From assembly GCA_034433615.1 (NCBI GenBank), contig DAOUAJ010000254.1:1-12504 (forward strand): DNA of 12,504 nt, in the 5' to 3' direction. Shown piece by piece: positions 1 through 7,419 of the stretch; position 1 is the stretch's first letter, and each line of letters begins with the position of its first letter. This stretch comes from DAOUAJ01 sp034433615. Its GTDB lineage: Bacteria > Chloroflexota > Anaerolineae > DUEN01. A program made the translations under genes and the position numbers. The notes beneath the pieces were generated by a model. The model worked only from the letters and a program-made list of their open reading frames with translations. It was not told the DNA's origin and ran no database searches.

Positions 1-108
1 GATGATCCCGATAGATTCATCTTCCGGGGTTGGCCCGCCGAAGTTCATCGTCCCCAGGCAGAGAGGGGAGACCATGACACCTGTGCGTCCCAGAGATCGG
101 TATTCCAT
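1..108 (-). CDS. Aldo/keto reductase, N-terminal fragment (gene runs off the left edge)
   Basis: Reading the minus strand from the ATG at 108-106 gives 36 codons that stay open to the window edge. The peptide begins MEYRSLGRTGVMVSPLCLGT and continues with MNFGG, the classic first strand and loop of the aldo/keto reductase TIM barrel (L-G-x-T-G-x-x-V-S-x-L-x-L-G-T-M-x-F-G). These enzymes reduce carbonyl compounds with NADPH in the cytoplasm. The substrate cannot be told from 36 residues; the start resembles the YajO/Tas-like group. A Shine-Dalgarno AAAGGAG at 120-114 on the minus strand sits five bases before the ATG and supports this start. The gene diverges from dprA and has its own promoter. 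The rest of the barrel and the catalytic D-Y-K-H tetrad lie outside the window. Confidence 0.9.
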   Translation of the reverse strand, partial: MEYRSLGRTGVMVSPLCLGTMNFGGPTPEDESIGII

Positions 109-201
109 GACTTCTCCTTTCATGAGATGTGAGGTTAAAGTTCAGACATATGCCAGGCTGTCGGATTCACCGTGTGACCCGACAACGGCAGGATGGTCAG
201 G

Positions 202-210
202 ATTATACCA
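202..210 (-). promoter_or_regulatory. Extended -10 promoter of the aldo/keto reductase gene
   Basis: The minus strand reads TGGTATAAT, a perfect TATAAT preceded by the TGn extended -10 element. No good -35 hexamer lies 16-18 bases upstream, which fits an extended -10 promoter. The expected start of transcription is near 195, giving a leader of about 85 bases before the ATG at 108. Confidence 0.6.
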
Positions 211-232
211 CAATTGAACTCGGTCATCTCTC

Positions 233-261
233 TTGACAAAAGGCATCCCTTCGAGTATGCT
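233..261 (+). promoter_or_regulatory. Sigma70-type promoter upstream of dprA
   Basis: A perfect -35 TTGACA at 233-238 is followed after 17 bases by TATGCT at 256-261 (five of six matches to TATAAT). Transcription would start near 268 and drive dprA and probably the genes after it. It is back to back with the minus-strand promoter at 202-210, so the 109-374 spacer is a divergent regulatory region. I saw nothing else of substance in that spacer. Confidence 0.65.
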
Positions 262-363
262 TGCCTCGTCTCCCAGGTTGATGGCCTCGTGAGCCGGTGG
301 TCATTGGCCGGGAGGGGTCAGGAGCCGTGGCTCAGCGCCGATGCGCGCTAAGAGAACCTATGC

Positions 364-369
364 AGGAGG
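364..369 (+). promoter_or_regulatory. Shine-Dalgarno AGGAGG that sets the dprA start
   Basis: A full AGGAGG lies five bases before the GTG at 375. The in-frame upstream starts (GTG 297, ATG 360) have no comparable site, and the ATG at 360 would overlap this motif. The site therefore argues for GTG 375 as the start of dprA. Confidence 0.75.
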
Positions 370-374
370 TTCCA

Positions 375-1484
375 GTGTCGAGCCTGGGATACTGGGTGGG
401 GTTCAATCGAGTTCAAGGCATTGGCCCCCACCGCCTCCGGGCATTGCTGGATTACTTCGGCGACATTGAGAGCGCCTGGCATGCTTCCCCCCGCGATCTC
501 CAGCAGGCTGGTCTGGATCGCCGTTCGCTAGAAAACCTGCTGGCAGTTCGTGCTTCCCTTTCCCTGGATAGAGAGATGGCCCGCATCGAGCGAGCAGGCG
601 TGCAAGTGCTGACCTGGGAAAGCTCCGACTATCCGCGCAACCTCCGCCACATTTACGGTCCGCCTCCAGTGTTATACGTTCGAGGCAGGCTGATTCCGGC
701 AGATGAATGGTCGGTAGCTGTTGTCGGCACACGGCGTGCCAGCGCTTACGGCCGTGAGGCCGCCCGTCGGCTGGCCACCGAGCTCGCACGCAACAGCGTC
801 ACTATAGTCAGCGGGCTGGCGCGAGGCATTGATGTAGTGGCCCATCAGGCTGTGTTGGAAGTGGGCGGGCGCACCATTGCCGTCCTGGGGTCCGGGATAG
901 ACATCATCTACCCTCCTGAACACCGCCGTATCGCCCAGGCTATCACTGAGAGCGGCGCGCTCCTTTCGGAGTACCCATTAGGCACCCAGCCCGAAGGCAG
1001 CAATTTCCCACCGCGTAATCGCATCATCAGCGGGCTGTCCAAAGGGGTGGTCATCGTCGAGGCAGGCGCTCACAGCGGAGCGCTGATCACGGCGGATTTT
1101 GCCGCCGAGCAGGGTCGTGAAGTCTTCGCCGTGCCAGGTAGCATCTTCCAAAGCAGTTGCGCCGGTACCAACCGGCTGATCCAGGACGGGGCTCATCCGG
1201 TGCTCTCGGTCTCCGACATCTTGGAGGTGCTGAACCTGGAACAGGTGGCCGAGCAGGCAGAGATCCGAGCGATCGTCCCCTCAGACCCTACCGAATCCCG
1301 ATTGTTATCTTGTCTCAGCGCTGAACCAACCCACGTGGACGAGTTGGCTCAAGCGGTTGCATTGCCCATCTCCACCGTTTCCAGCACTCTGGCCCTGATG
1401 GAACTGAAAGGCCTGGTGCGTCAGGTGGGTGGCATGAACTATGTGTTGGCGCGGGAGTCCAACGTTGAGTATCGCATTGATTAA
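375..1484 (+). CDS. dprA: DNA-processing protein DprA
   Basis: DprA (Smf) binds incoming single-stranded DNA during natural transformation and loads RecA on it in the cytoplasm. From GTG 375 the product is 369 residues, normal for the family. An N-terminal helix-hairpin-helix/SAM-like region (residues about 3-60, GYWVGFNRVQGIGPHRL) is followed by the Rossmann-fold core (about 80-290). The core shows VVGTRRAS at 117-124, SGLARGIDVVAHQ at 146-158, GSGIDIIYPPEH at 172-183, FPPRNRIISGLS at 211-222 and SGALITA at 234-240. A C-terminal winged helix (about 308-358) completes the common three-part form. The open frame extends upstream to 297, but the AGGAGG before 375 favours the shorter protein. recA, its biochemical partner, is in the same window on the other strand. 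No other competence gene is visible, so transformability is inference. Confidence 0.95.
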   Translation: MSSLGYWVGFNRVQGIGPHRLRALLDYFGDIESAWHASPRDLQQAGLDRRSLENLLAVRASLSLDREMARIERAGVQVLTWESSDYPRNLRHIYGPPPVLYVRGRLIPADEWSVAVVGTRRASAYGREAARRLATELARNSVTIVSGLARGIDVVAHQAVLEVGGRTIAVLGSGIDIIYPPEHRRIAQAITESGALLSEYPLGTQPEGSNFPPRNRIISGLSKGVVIVEAGAHSGALITADFAAEQGREVFAVPGSIFQSSCAGTNRLIQDGAHPVLSVSDILEVLNLEQVAEQAEIRAIVPSDPTESRLLSCLSAEPTHVDELAQAVALPISTVSSTLALMELKGLVRQVGGMNYVLARESNVEYRID

Positions 1485-1491
1485 GCTTAAT

Positions 1492-1552
1492 GTAAAACGT
1501 AATGCGTAAAACGTGAGGTTACGCATTACGTATTACGTTTTACGTATTACGG
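1492..1552. repeat. Inverted array of 7-nt repeats between dprA and manC
   Basis: The spacer consists of heptamers in two opposed blocks. The left block reads TAAAACG, TAATGCG, TAAAACG (1493-1513). The right block reads TTACGCA, TTACGTA, TTACGTT, TTACGTA, TTACGG (1519-1552). The right block is nearly the inverse complement of the left. ACGTAATGCGTAA (1497-1509) pairs perfectly with TTACGCATTACGT (1519-1531), and GTAAAACGTAAT (1492-1503) pairs perfectly with ATTACGTTTTAC (1532-1543), so two alternative hairpins exist. There is no T-tract that would make it a standard terminator. It lies between the dprA stop and the manC ribosome binding site. Confidence 0.85.
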
Positions 1553-1555
1553 CCC

Positions 1556-1560
1556 GGAGG
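1556..1560 (+). promoter_or_regulatory. Shine-Dalgarno GGAGG that supports the TTG start of manC
   Basis: GGAGG (within CCGGAGGTGA) ends six bases before TTG 1567. No ATG or GTG in the right frame lies nearby, and the protein's first residues directly precede the nucleotide-binding signature, so TTG is the likely initiator. Confidence 0.7.
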
Positions 1561-1566
1561 TGAGCG

Positions 1567-2643
1567 TTGTACTTCGTGATCCTGGCTGGCGGCGTAGGCA
1601 GCCGATTGTGGCCCCGTAGCCGGCGACAGATGCCTAAGCAGTTCTTGAACATCACATCGCTCGAACGCACCTTGCTACAGGAAACTTATGAGCGGGTGGC
1701 GGAGATGAGCCCCAGCGATCACTTCGTCGTTGTGACATCTCAGGCATACTCGCCCACCGTCCTTGCGCAATTGCCGCAAATCCCGGCTCGCAACATCTTG
1801 GGCGAGCCCGTAGGCCGCGGCTCGGCTCCGGCCGTAGGGATTGGTGCCCTCTTCATCCACCAGCACGATCCAGGGGCTGTGATGGCGTCCCTGCACGCCG
1901 ATCATTTCATCACCCGCCCGGGCGAATTGCGTCGCATTCTCCGTGTGGCCGAGGTTGTGGCCCAGGATGGCTGCCTGGTTACCCTGGGGATCGAACCCTC
2001 TCATGTAGAAGTGGGCTACGGATACATCGAGGGTGGCGAGCGGCTGGCGGAAGTTCAGGGCGTAGAGGTGCGACGGGCGGCACGATTCATCGAAAAGCCC
2101 CAACGCGACGATGCGGAGCGTTTCGTGGCCACAGGGAACTTCTACTGGAATGCCGGCATGTTCGTCTGGAAGGTCTCAACGATCCTAGAGGCATTCGCCC
2201 GCTACATGCCGGACCTGTATGACCGGCTGATGGATATCCAGGCATTCTGGAATCGAACAGGGCAAGTGGGCCTCATCCCCGAAGCATTGTGGCTGCCCAT
2301 CCAACCGCAGACAATTGATTATGGCATCATGGAAAAGGCCGACAACGTGGCCGTGGTGCCGACTGACCTGGGGTGGAGCGATGTCGGCAGTTGGGCTACT
2401 CTGCTCGATCTGCTGCCCGCCTCGGATGGCGCGGAAAATGTCGTCATTGGACAACATGTCGGGATCGAGACACGCGGCTCGCTCATCTACAGCCCTGACC
2501 GGCTGATCGCCACCGTAGGCCTGGAAAACGTCGTTATTGTAGACACCGGAGATGCCATCTTGATCTGTCCGAAAGAGCGCGCCCAGGATGTGAAGCGCAT
2601 TGTAGAACAGCTCCAGGAACAAGGGCGGCATGAGGTGTTGTAG
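1567..2643 (+). CDS. manC: Mannose-1-phosphate guanylyltransferase (GDP-mannose pyrophosphorylase), single-domain form
   Basis: The enzyme makes GDP-mannose from GTP and mannose-1-phosphate in the cytoplasm, supplying mannose and fucose-type sugars for surface glycans and glycolipids. The 358-residue product starts at a TTG with a good ribosome site. It has the nucleotidyltransferase signature LAGGVGSRLWPRSR (6-19) with KQFL at 24-27, HADHFI at 110-115, GYGYIE at 150-155, FIEKPQ at 174-179, NAGMFVW at 195-201 and LGWSDVGSW at 268-276. Residues about 290-333 look like a short beta-helix tail. The cupin-like phosphomannose isomerase domain of the roughly 480-residue bifunctional enzymes is absent. 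The motif usually written EPxxRNTAPA reads EPVGRGSAPA here (80-89), a mild deviation. The gene lies between dprA and topA with 7-nt repeat arrays on both sides. Function is well supported; strict sugar specificity is inferred. Confidence 0.93.
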   Translation: MYFVILAGGVGSRLWPRSRRQMPKQFLNITSLERTLLQETYERVAEMSPSDHFVVVTSQAYSPTVLAQLPQIPARNILGEPVGRGSAPAVGIGALFIHQHDPGAVMASLHADHFITRPGELRRILRVAEVVAQDGCLVTLGIEPSHVEVGYGYIEGGERLAEVQGVEVRRAARFIEKPQRDDAERFVATGNFYWNAGMFVWKVSTILEAFARYMPDLYDRLMDIQAFWNRTGQVGLIPEALWLPIQPQTIDYGIMEKADNVAVVPTDLGWSDVGSWATLLDLLPASDGAENVVIGQHVGIETRGSLIYSPDRLIATVGLENVVIVDTGDAILICPKERAQDVKRIVEQLQEQGRHEVL

Positions 2644-2664
2644 GTCAGGTCGCAGGTCGCAGGG
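2642..2664. repeat. Short 7-nt tandem repeat (AGGTCGC) after manC
   Basis: Two exact AGGTCGC heptamers (2647-2653, 2654-2660) are flanked by the partial copies AGGTC (2642-2646) and AGGG (2661-2664). The array begins inside the manC stop codon, so part of the stop context is repeat. Confidence 0.6.
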
Positions 2665-2689
2665 CCTGAACAGTAGGAGGACTTCGCCC

Positions 2690-2717
2690 AATAAGCAATA
2701 AGCTTTTAGCTAATAGG
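2690..2717. repeat. Short 7-nt tandem repeat (AATAAGC type) before topA
   Basis: AATAAGC occurs twice in tandem (2690-2696, 2697-2703), followed by the related heptamers TTTTAGC (2704-2710) and TAATAGG (2711-2717). It is AT-rich against a GC-rich background and ends 23 bases before the topA ATG. No convincing promoter or strong ribosome site is visible between it and topA. Confidence 0.6.
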
Positions 2718-2740
2718 CTAGAACAAGGCTGGATACAAAG

Positions 2741-5113
2741 ATGACTGAGCAACATCTAACAGCGTACTGCGTTAAATGTCGGACCAAACGGGAGATCGTT
2801 GATCCGGAGCCTGTGTTCACGGCTAACGGAGCGCCAGCCACGCGCGGCCGTTGTGCCGCGTGCGGAACCACGTTATTCCGCATGGGTGAAACGGCCGCCC
2901 ATGCGGGTTTGGAGCGGCCAGCGGCTTCAGCCCCCGCTCGTAAGCGGGTACAAGCTCAACCCAAGCGCGACGGTCGGCTGGTGATCGTCGAATCGCCGGC
3001 CAAAGCGCGCACCGTTAGCCGGTTTCTGGGCAAGGAATACACCGTGCGCGCCTCCATAGGGCACGTGCGTGATCTGCTCCGTTCCGAGTTAAGTGTGGAC
3101 ATCGAAAACCACTTTCAACCCAAGTATCGCGTGCCCAACGAGAAACGCCAGGTGGTGAAGGAACTCAAAGCGGAAGTAGATCGGGCCAGCGAAGTCTACC
3201 TGGCTACGGATCCCGATCGTGAGGGAGAGGCTATCGCCTGGCATCTGATCGAGGCCGCGGGGATTGAGCCGGAACAGGTGCGGCGCGTCGTCTTCCATGA
3301 GATCACCCAACCGGCTATCGAGGAGGCCTTTGCCCACCCGCGCGGCATCAACATGGACCTGGTGAACGCCCAGCAGGCCCGGCGCATCCTCGACCGGCTG
3401 GTCGGCTATCAGATCAGCCCGCTGCTGTGGGAGCGGGTGCGCAGCCGCACTTCGGCCGGCCGCGTCCAATCGGTCGCCTTGCGTCTCGTCGTCGAGCGCG
3501 AGCGAGAAATCCAGGCATTTGTGCCGGAGGAGTACTGGTCCATCGCGGCCGAGCTGGCGCGCCAGGAGTCGCGTCAGCAAAAGCCTCGCCCCAGCTTCAT
3601 CGCCCGCCTCATCCGCATCCGGGGCCAGGAAGTGGACCTGAAGAGCGAGGCCGATACCCTCCAGATCGTTCAGGAGCTGGAGCGATCCCTTTACATCGTG
3701 TCCGATGTGAAACGGGGCGAGCGTAAGCGTAAGCCGTCCGCGCCCTTCACCACCAGCACCATGCAGCAGGAGGCCTCACGTCGCCTGCACTTCACGGCCA
3801 AACGCACCATGGCCGTCGCTCAGGCCTTGTACGAGGGGGTTGAGCTGGGAGAGGAAGGAAACACGGGCCTCATCACGTATATGCGCACTGACTCTACCAA
3901 CGTCTCCCCGCTGGCGCAGGACGAGGCTCGCCGTTTCGTCACCGAGCGCTATGGGACGGAGTTCTTGCCGCCCACACCACCGATCTATCGGACGCAGGTG
4001 AAAGGCGCGCAGGAAGCCCACGAAGCCATTCGCCCTACCTCGGTGTTCCGCACGCCAGAGTCCATCGCCCGCTACCTGGACCGGGATCAGTTCCGGCTGT
4101 ACGAGTTGATCTGGAAGCGCTTTGTCGCCAGCCAGATGGCCCCTGCCATCTACGACACGATGACTGTGGACGTGATGGCTGGACCGGATGGGAGTGAGCG
4201 GCCTTACCTGTTTCGGGCCACCGGCTCAGCCGTGCGCTTTCCGGGGTTTTTGGCTGTGTACGAGGAGACACGCGATGAGGACGCCGCGGCCGACCAGGAA
4301 GAGCACCAGTTGTTGCCGCCTGTTGAAAAGGGAGAAGTGCTGGACTTGTTGCGGTTGTTGCCCGAACAGCATTTCACCCAGCCGCCGCCGCGCTATACCG
4401 AGGCGACGCTGATTCGCGCTCTGGAAGAGCATGGCATCGGCCGGCCCAGTACCTACGCGCCCATCATCTCCACGATCCAGCAGCGCGGTTATGTGGAGCG
4501 TATTGACCGCCGCCTGCACCCAACCTCGTTAGGGTTTACCGTGTGCGATCTGCTGGTCAAGCACTTCCCTGACGTGTTTGAAGTGGGCTTTACGGCTCGC
4601 ATGGAGAGCGATCTGGACCGCATTGCCGCGGGGGAGGCGGAGTGGGTCCAGGTACTGCGCAGCTTCTACGGCCCCTTCTCCCAGCGGCTGGCTCAGGCCG
4701 AGCGTACCATGGAACATCACATCGTAGAGAACGAGCCGACCGGCGAGATGTGCGAGCTGTGTGGGCATCCGATGGTGGTCAAGTTCGGGCGCTATGGCAA
4801 GTTCATCGCCTGCAGCAACTACCCACAGTGCCGCAACACCAGGCCTTTCCTGGTCAAGGTGGGCGTTGCCTGTCCCAAGTGCGGCAGTGATCTGGTGGAA
4901 CGCCACACCCGACGCGGCCGCATGTTCTACGGTTGCAGCACGTACCCGGCGTGCGACTTCAGCACCTGGCAGCGGCCTCTGCCAACGCCCTGCCCGCATT
5001 GCGGTGGGCTCTTGGTAGCCGCCAACAAGCAGAGCGCTCGCTGCCTGCGCTGCGAGGAGCAGTTCGAGCTCAGCCGACTTGAGCAAGTCGCGCTTGCGGT
5101 TGAAGAGGTTTAG
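2741..5113 (+). CDS. topA: DNA topoisomerase I (type IA) with extra N-terminal zinc ribbon
   Basis: The enzyme relaxes negative supercoils by transient single-strand cleavage. The 790-residue product has the TOPRIM domain from about residue 78: IVESPAKA (E84) and ATDPDREGEAIAWHL (D157, D159, E161, the metal-binding acidic set). The catalytic tyrosine is Y380 in LITYMRTDS, and GAQEAHEAIRPT follows at 422-433. The C-terminus carries three zinc-ribbon modules: CELCG with CSNYPQC, CPKCG with CSTYPAC, and CPHCG with CLRC. An unusual addition is residues 1-50, an independent ribbon with C10-x2-C13 and C38-x2-C41, which matches my memory of DUF5679. A low-complexity linker (about 50-77) joins it to TOPRIM. 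The start ATG has only a weak ribosome site, so this extension depends on the ATG at 2741, but its cysteine pattern shows it is coding. The gene follows manC by 97 bases and precedes the peptidase by 24. Confidence 0.97.
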   Translation: MTEQHLTAYCVKCRTKREIVDPEPVFTANGAPATRGRCAACGTTLFRMGETAAHAGLERPAASAPARKRVQAQPKRDGRLVIVESPAKARTVSRFLGKEYTVRASIGHVRDLLRSELSVDIENHFQPKYRVPNEKRQVVKELKAEVDRASEVYLATDPDREGEAIAWHLIEAAGIEPEQVRRVVFHEITQPAIEEAFAHPRGINMDLVNAQQARRILDRLVGYQISPLLWERVRSRTSAGRVQSVALRLVVEREREIQAFVPEEYWSIAAELARQESRQQKPRPSFIARLIRIRGQEVDLKSEADTLQIVQELERSLYIVSDVKRGERKRKPSAPFTTSTMQQEASRRLHFTAKRTMAVAQALYEGVELGEEGNTGLITYMRTDSTNVSPLAQDEARRFVTERYGTEFLPPTPPIYRTQVKGAQEAHEAIRPTSVFRTPESIARYLDRDQFRLYELIWKRFVASQMAPAIYDTMTVDVMAGPDGSERPYLFRATGSAVRFPGFLAVYEETRDEDAAADQEEHQLLPPVEKGEVLDLLRLLPEQHFTQPPPRYTEATLIRALEEHGIGRPSTYAPIISTIQQRGYVERIDRRLHPTSLGFTVCDLLVKHFPDVFEVGFTARMESDLDRIAAGEAEWVQVLRSFYGPFSQRLAQAERTMEHHIVENEPTGEMCELCGHPMVVKFGRYGKFIACSNYPQCRNTRPFLVKVGVACPKCGSDLVERHTRRGRMFYGCSTYPACDFSTWQRPLPTPCPHCGGLLVAANKQSARCLRCEEQFELSRLEQVALAVEEV

Positions 5114-5137
5114 CCTTTCTGCTTTCAGGACTTACCC

Positions 5138-6259
5138 ATGACCCATACATCTCATGTCGTAACATCCCAGAAAACCAGTCTGCATCGCCTGGCGCGACTG
5201 CGGGAGAGGCTGCAAGAGCGTGAGCTGGCCGGCGCCTTCATCAGCCAACCCCAGAACCGCCGGTACCTCAGCGGTTTCACCGGCACCGCGGGCTGGCTGG
5301 TGATCACCCTGGATGAAGCCTGGCTCGTCACCGACTTCCGGTATTGGGAACAGGCCCAGCAGCAGGCTCCGCACTTCGAGCTGATCCGCATCACCGAGCG
5401 CCTGGACAATCTGATGCCCGAACTGGTCGCCCGCCTGGGCGAGCGGCGGATCGGGTTCGAGGCCGCGCACATCACCGTGGACGAGTACCAACGTTGGATG
5501 GCTAACGGCGGCCCCGTTACCTGGTCTCCTGAGAAAGACCTGGTGGAACCGCTGCGCGCCGTCAAGGACGAGGGGGAGATCGAGGCCATCCGGCGGGCGG
5601 CCGCGTTGACAGACGAAGCGCTGGTCGAGGCGTTGAGTCAGGTACGCCCCGGCATGACTGAACGGGACCTGGCCTGGCTGTTGGAACGGACCCTGCGTGA
5701 GCGCGGCGTCGAGGCCGTAGCCTTTGAGATCATCGTGGCAGGTGGCCCCAATGGCGCGCGGCCCCACGCTCAGGCTGACACTGAACCGCTGCCTGCCGGA
5801 CAGCCCATCGTGATTGACATGGGCGCCCGAGTGGACGGCTACTGTTCGGACCTCACCCGCACCATCTGCCTGGGCGAGCCGGCCGATCCGGGCACCTTCT
5901 GGGCGGTCTACAACACGGTCAGGGCCGCACAGCAGGCAGCCTTGGAGCGCATCCGGCCGGGCATGAACGGGATCGAAGCTGACGCCATCGCTCGCGAGGT
6001 GATCTCCAACGCCGGTTACGGGGAAGCCTTCGGGCATGGGCTGGGGCACGGAGTGGGGCTGGCCATCCACGAAGGGCCACGGCTTAACCGGTTTTCGGAG
6101 GATCGGCTGGAGCCAGGCATGGTCGTGACCATCGAGCCGGGGGTTTACCTGTCCGGGTGGGGCGGCGTGCGCATCGAGGACCTGACTGTCGTCCGGGAGG
6201 ACGGGTTGGAGGTCCTCTCACAGGCTCCCAAGGATCCGATCATCGTCGGTGACTGGTGA
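5138..6259 (+). CDS. M24-family Xaa-Pro peptidase (aminopeptidase P/prolidase-like)
   Basis: This cytoplasmic metallopeptidase removes N-terminal residues next to proline or splits Xaa-Pro dipeptides. At 373 residues it has the short architecture: an N-terminal creatinase-type domain (about 15-140, with QNRRYLSGFTGTAGWLV) and a C-terminal pita-bread domain (about 148-368). All five dinuclear metal ligands are present: D227 (VIDMGA), D238 (YCSDLTR), H304 (GHGLGHGVG), E333 (TIEPGVY) and E347 (VRIEDL). H210 and H311, the usual accessory histidines, are also there. A Shine-Dalgarno AGGA seven bases before the ATG supports the start. It follows topA after 24 bases without a terminator, so the two are probably co-transcribed. 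Choosing between aminopeptidase P (PepP/YpdF-like) and prolidase (PepQ) is not possible from sequence reading, so no symbol is given. Confidence 0.93.
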   Translation: MTHTSHVVTSQKTSLHRLARLRERLQERELAGAFISQPQNRRYLSGFTGTAGWLVITLDEAWLVTDFRYWEQAQQQAPHFELIRITERLDNLMPELVARLGERRIGFEAAHITVDEYQRWMANGGPVTWSPEKDLVEPLRAVKDEGEIEAIRRAAALTDEALVEALSQVRPGMTERDLAWLLERTLRERGVEAVAFEIIVAGGPNGARPHAQADTEPLPAGQPIVIDMGARVDGYCSDLTRTICLGEPADPGTFWAVYNTVRAAQQAALERIRPGMNGIEADAIAREVISNAGYGEAFGHGLGHGVGLAIHEGPRLNRFSEDRLEPGMVVTIEPGVYLSGWGGVRIEDLTVVREDGLEVLSQAPKDPIIVGDW

Positions 6260-6277
6260 GGCTAGGCAGGCTATACT
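6249..6277 (+). promoter_or_regulatory. Possible promoter before the two-helix membrane protein gene
   Basis: GTGACT (6249-6254) and TATACT (6272-6277) are 17 bases apart. The -10 is good and the -35 has four of six consensus bases. It overlaps the end of the peptidase gene and would give a leader of about 80 bases before the ATG at 6364. The rest of the spacer is AT-rich with no hairpin I can support. Confidence 0.4.
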
Positions 6278-6363
6278 TATTGGCTTCTGCGGCGCGAAAT
6301 CCTTCAAACCGCTCAATTGATTTTTTCAGGAGAAGTGGTTTTTGAGGTTTTTAGGAGAGCGCT

Positions 6364-7419
6364 ATGCGCAAATCTAACTACTTTGCCCTCGCCGTTCTCG
6401 CTGCGTTGGTCGCCGGCCTGCTCGTTGGCTGGCTGGTCATCGGCTGGTGGCTGTGGCCAGTGCAGTGGATCAACGCACTGCCTGAGGATCTGTCACCCGA
6501 ATCTCGCAACGTCTACGTCATCGGCGTCGCTTACACCTTCGAGGTGACCAAAGATGTCGAACGCACCCGCCAAGCCATGGCCGCACTGGGGACCGTTGAG
6601 CAGCAAAGCCAGGCCTTGGACGCGGCCATCACTGCCTCTCCTGCAGACATTCAGGCTCTGACCTCCCTGCGACAGGAGCTGCGGCTGCCCGCAGTGCCCG
6701 GCGAGGTGGCCCCCAGGAAGGGGGTGATGTCCTGGCTGGGGCCGCTGCTGATCTCGCTGTTGGTCGTGCTGATCATCGGCCTGGGTGGCATCTTCCTTCT
6801 GGCCAGGGTCAGGCGATTCCCCCTCTCGATGCCAGCCTGGCCGGTTCGGCTATTCTCCCGGCTTTCCTCGCTTCGCCTGTGGCCTGCTCCATCGAGTGCG
6901 CCGGTGGTTGAGATCACGCCTCAGAAGGCAATAGAGCCTCAGGAAGTGGCAAAGGAGGCTATCACCCCAATGCCAGCACCGCGCCCGGGTTGCAAACTGG
7001 CCGCTTTTACTCCCACATTTCAACGCGGCATCCAGGAGTATAACGAGAACTTCAACCTGAACGCACTGGAAGGCAGCGGCTATCTGGGGGAGTGTGGCAT
7101 GGGCATCTCCGAGACGCTGGGGGGTGACGATAGCCGGGTGACCGCGCTGGAGGTGTGGCTGTTCGACAAAAGCGACATTCGCACCCAGGCGTGCGTGCTC
7201 ATGAGCGAACATGCGCATGACGATCCGGCCATTTACAGTCGCCTGATCGCCCGTGGCCAGGGGCTTCTGGCACGGCCGGGCCAGACGTTCACCATCGAAA
7301 GCGAGTCGTTGCAGTTGGTGGGCAGGATACAATCTGTCGCCTACGCTGATGATGATGTACCTCCCCAGTCCGTCTTCAAAGAAGTCAAGGTCAGCCTGGA
7401 GGTGTATCTCAAGGAGTAA
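6364..7419 (+). CDS. Uncharacterised two-helix membrane protein with a conserved-looking cytoplasmic C-terminal domain
   Basis: I do not recognise a characterised function. The 351-residue product has a short basic N-terminus, a first membrane helix at about 7-32, an extracytoplasmic stretch at about 33-122, a second helix at about 125-148, and then basic residues (RVRRF) that place the rest in the cytoplasm. A Pro/Ala-rich linker (about 155-209) leads to a compact domain at 210-351. That domain has the block LGECGMGISETLGG (241-254), then ALEVWLFDKSDIRTQ (261-275) and VLMSEHA (278-284). From memory, similar 'ECGMGISET...EVWLFDKNDIRT' blocks recur in Anaerolineae hypothetical proteins. AGGAG six bases before the ATG supports the start. 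It precedes the AmaP-like gene by about 200 bases. No enzyme motif is evident; a scaffold or secretion-associated role is only a guess. Confidence 0.85.
   Translation: MRKSNYFALAVLAALVAGLLVGWLVIGWWLWPVQWINALPEDLSPESRNVYVIGVAYTFEVTKDVERTRQAMAALGTVEQQSQALDAAITASPADIQALTSLRQELRLPAVPGEVAPRKGVMSWLGPLLISLLVVLIIGLGGIFLLARVRRFPLSMPAWPVRLFSRLSSLRLWPAPSSAPVVEITPQKAIEPQEVAKEAITPMPAPRPGCKLAAFTPTFQRGIQEYNENFNLNALEGSGYLGECGMGISETLGGDDSRVTALEVWLFDKSDIRTQACVLMSEHAHDDPAIYSRLIARGQGLLARPGQTFTIESESLQLVGRIQSVAYADDDVPPQSVFKEVKVSLEVYLKE

Noticed and set aside
2..217. Plus-strand 71-codon open frame at the left edge
   Set aside because: It is antisense to the clear aldo/keto reductase N-terminus on the minus strand, has no ribosome site and looks like no protein.
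297..374. Longer DprA N-terminus from GTG 297 or ATG 360
   Set aside because: The extra residues do not resemble DprA, and the AGGAGG at 364-369 is spaced for GTG 375.
1492..1552. Rho-independent terminator after dprA
   Set aside because: The stems are strong, but no T-run follows. The structure is explained by opposed heptamer repeats.
5132..6070. 312-codon minus-strand frame opposite the M24 peptidase
   Set aside because: The plus-strand frame has all metal ligands of the family. The antisense product is a typical high-GC shadow without recognisable domains.
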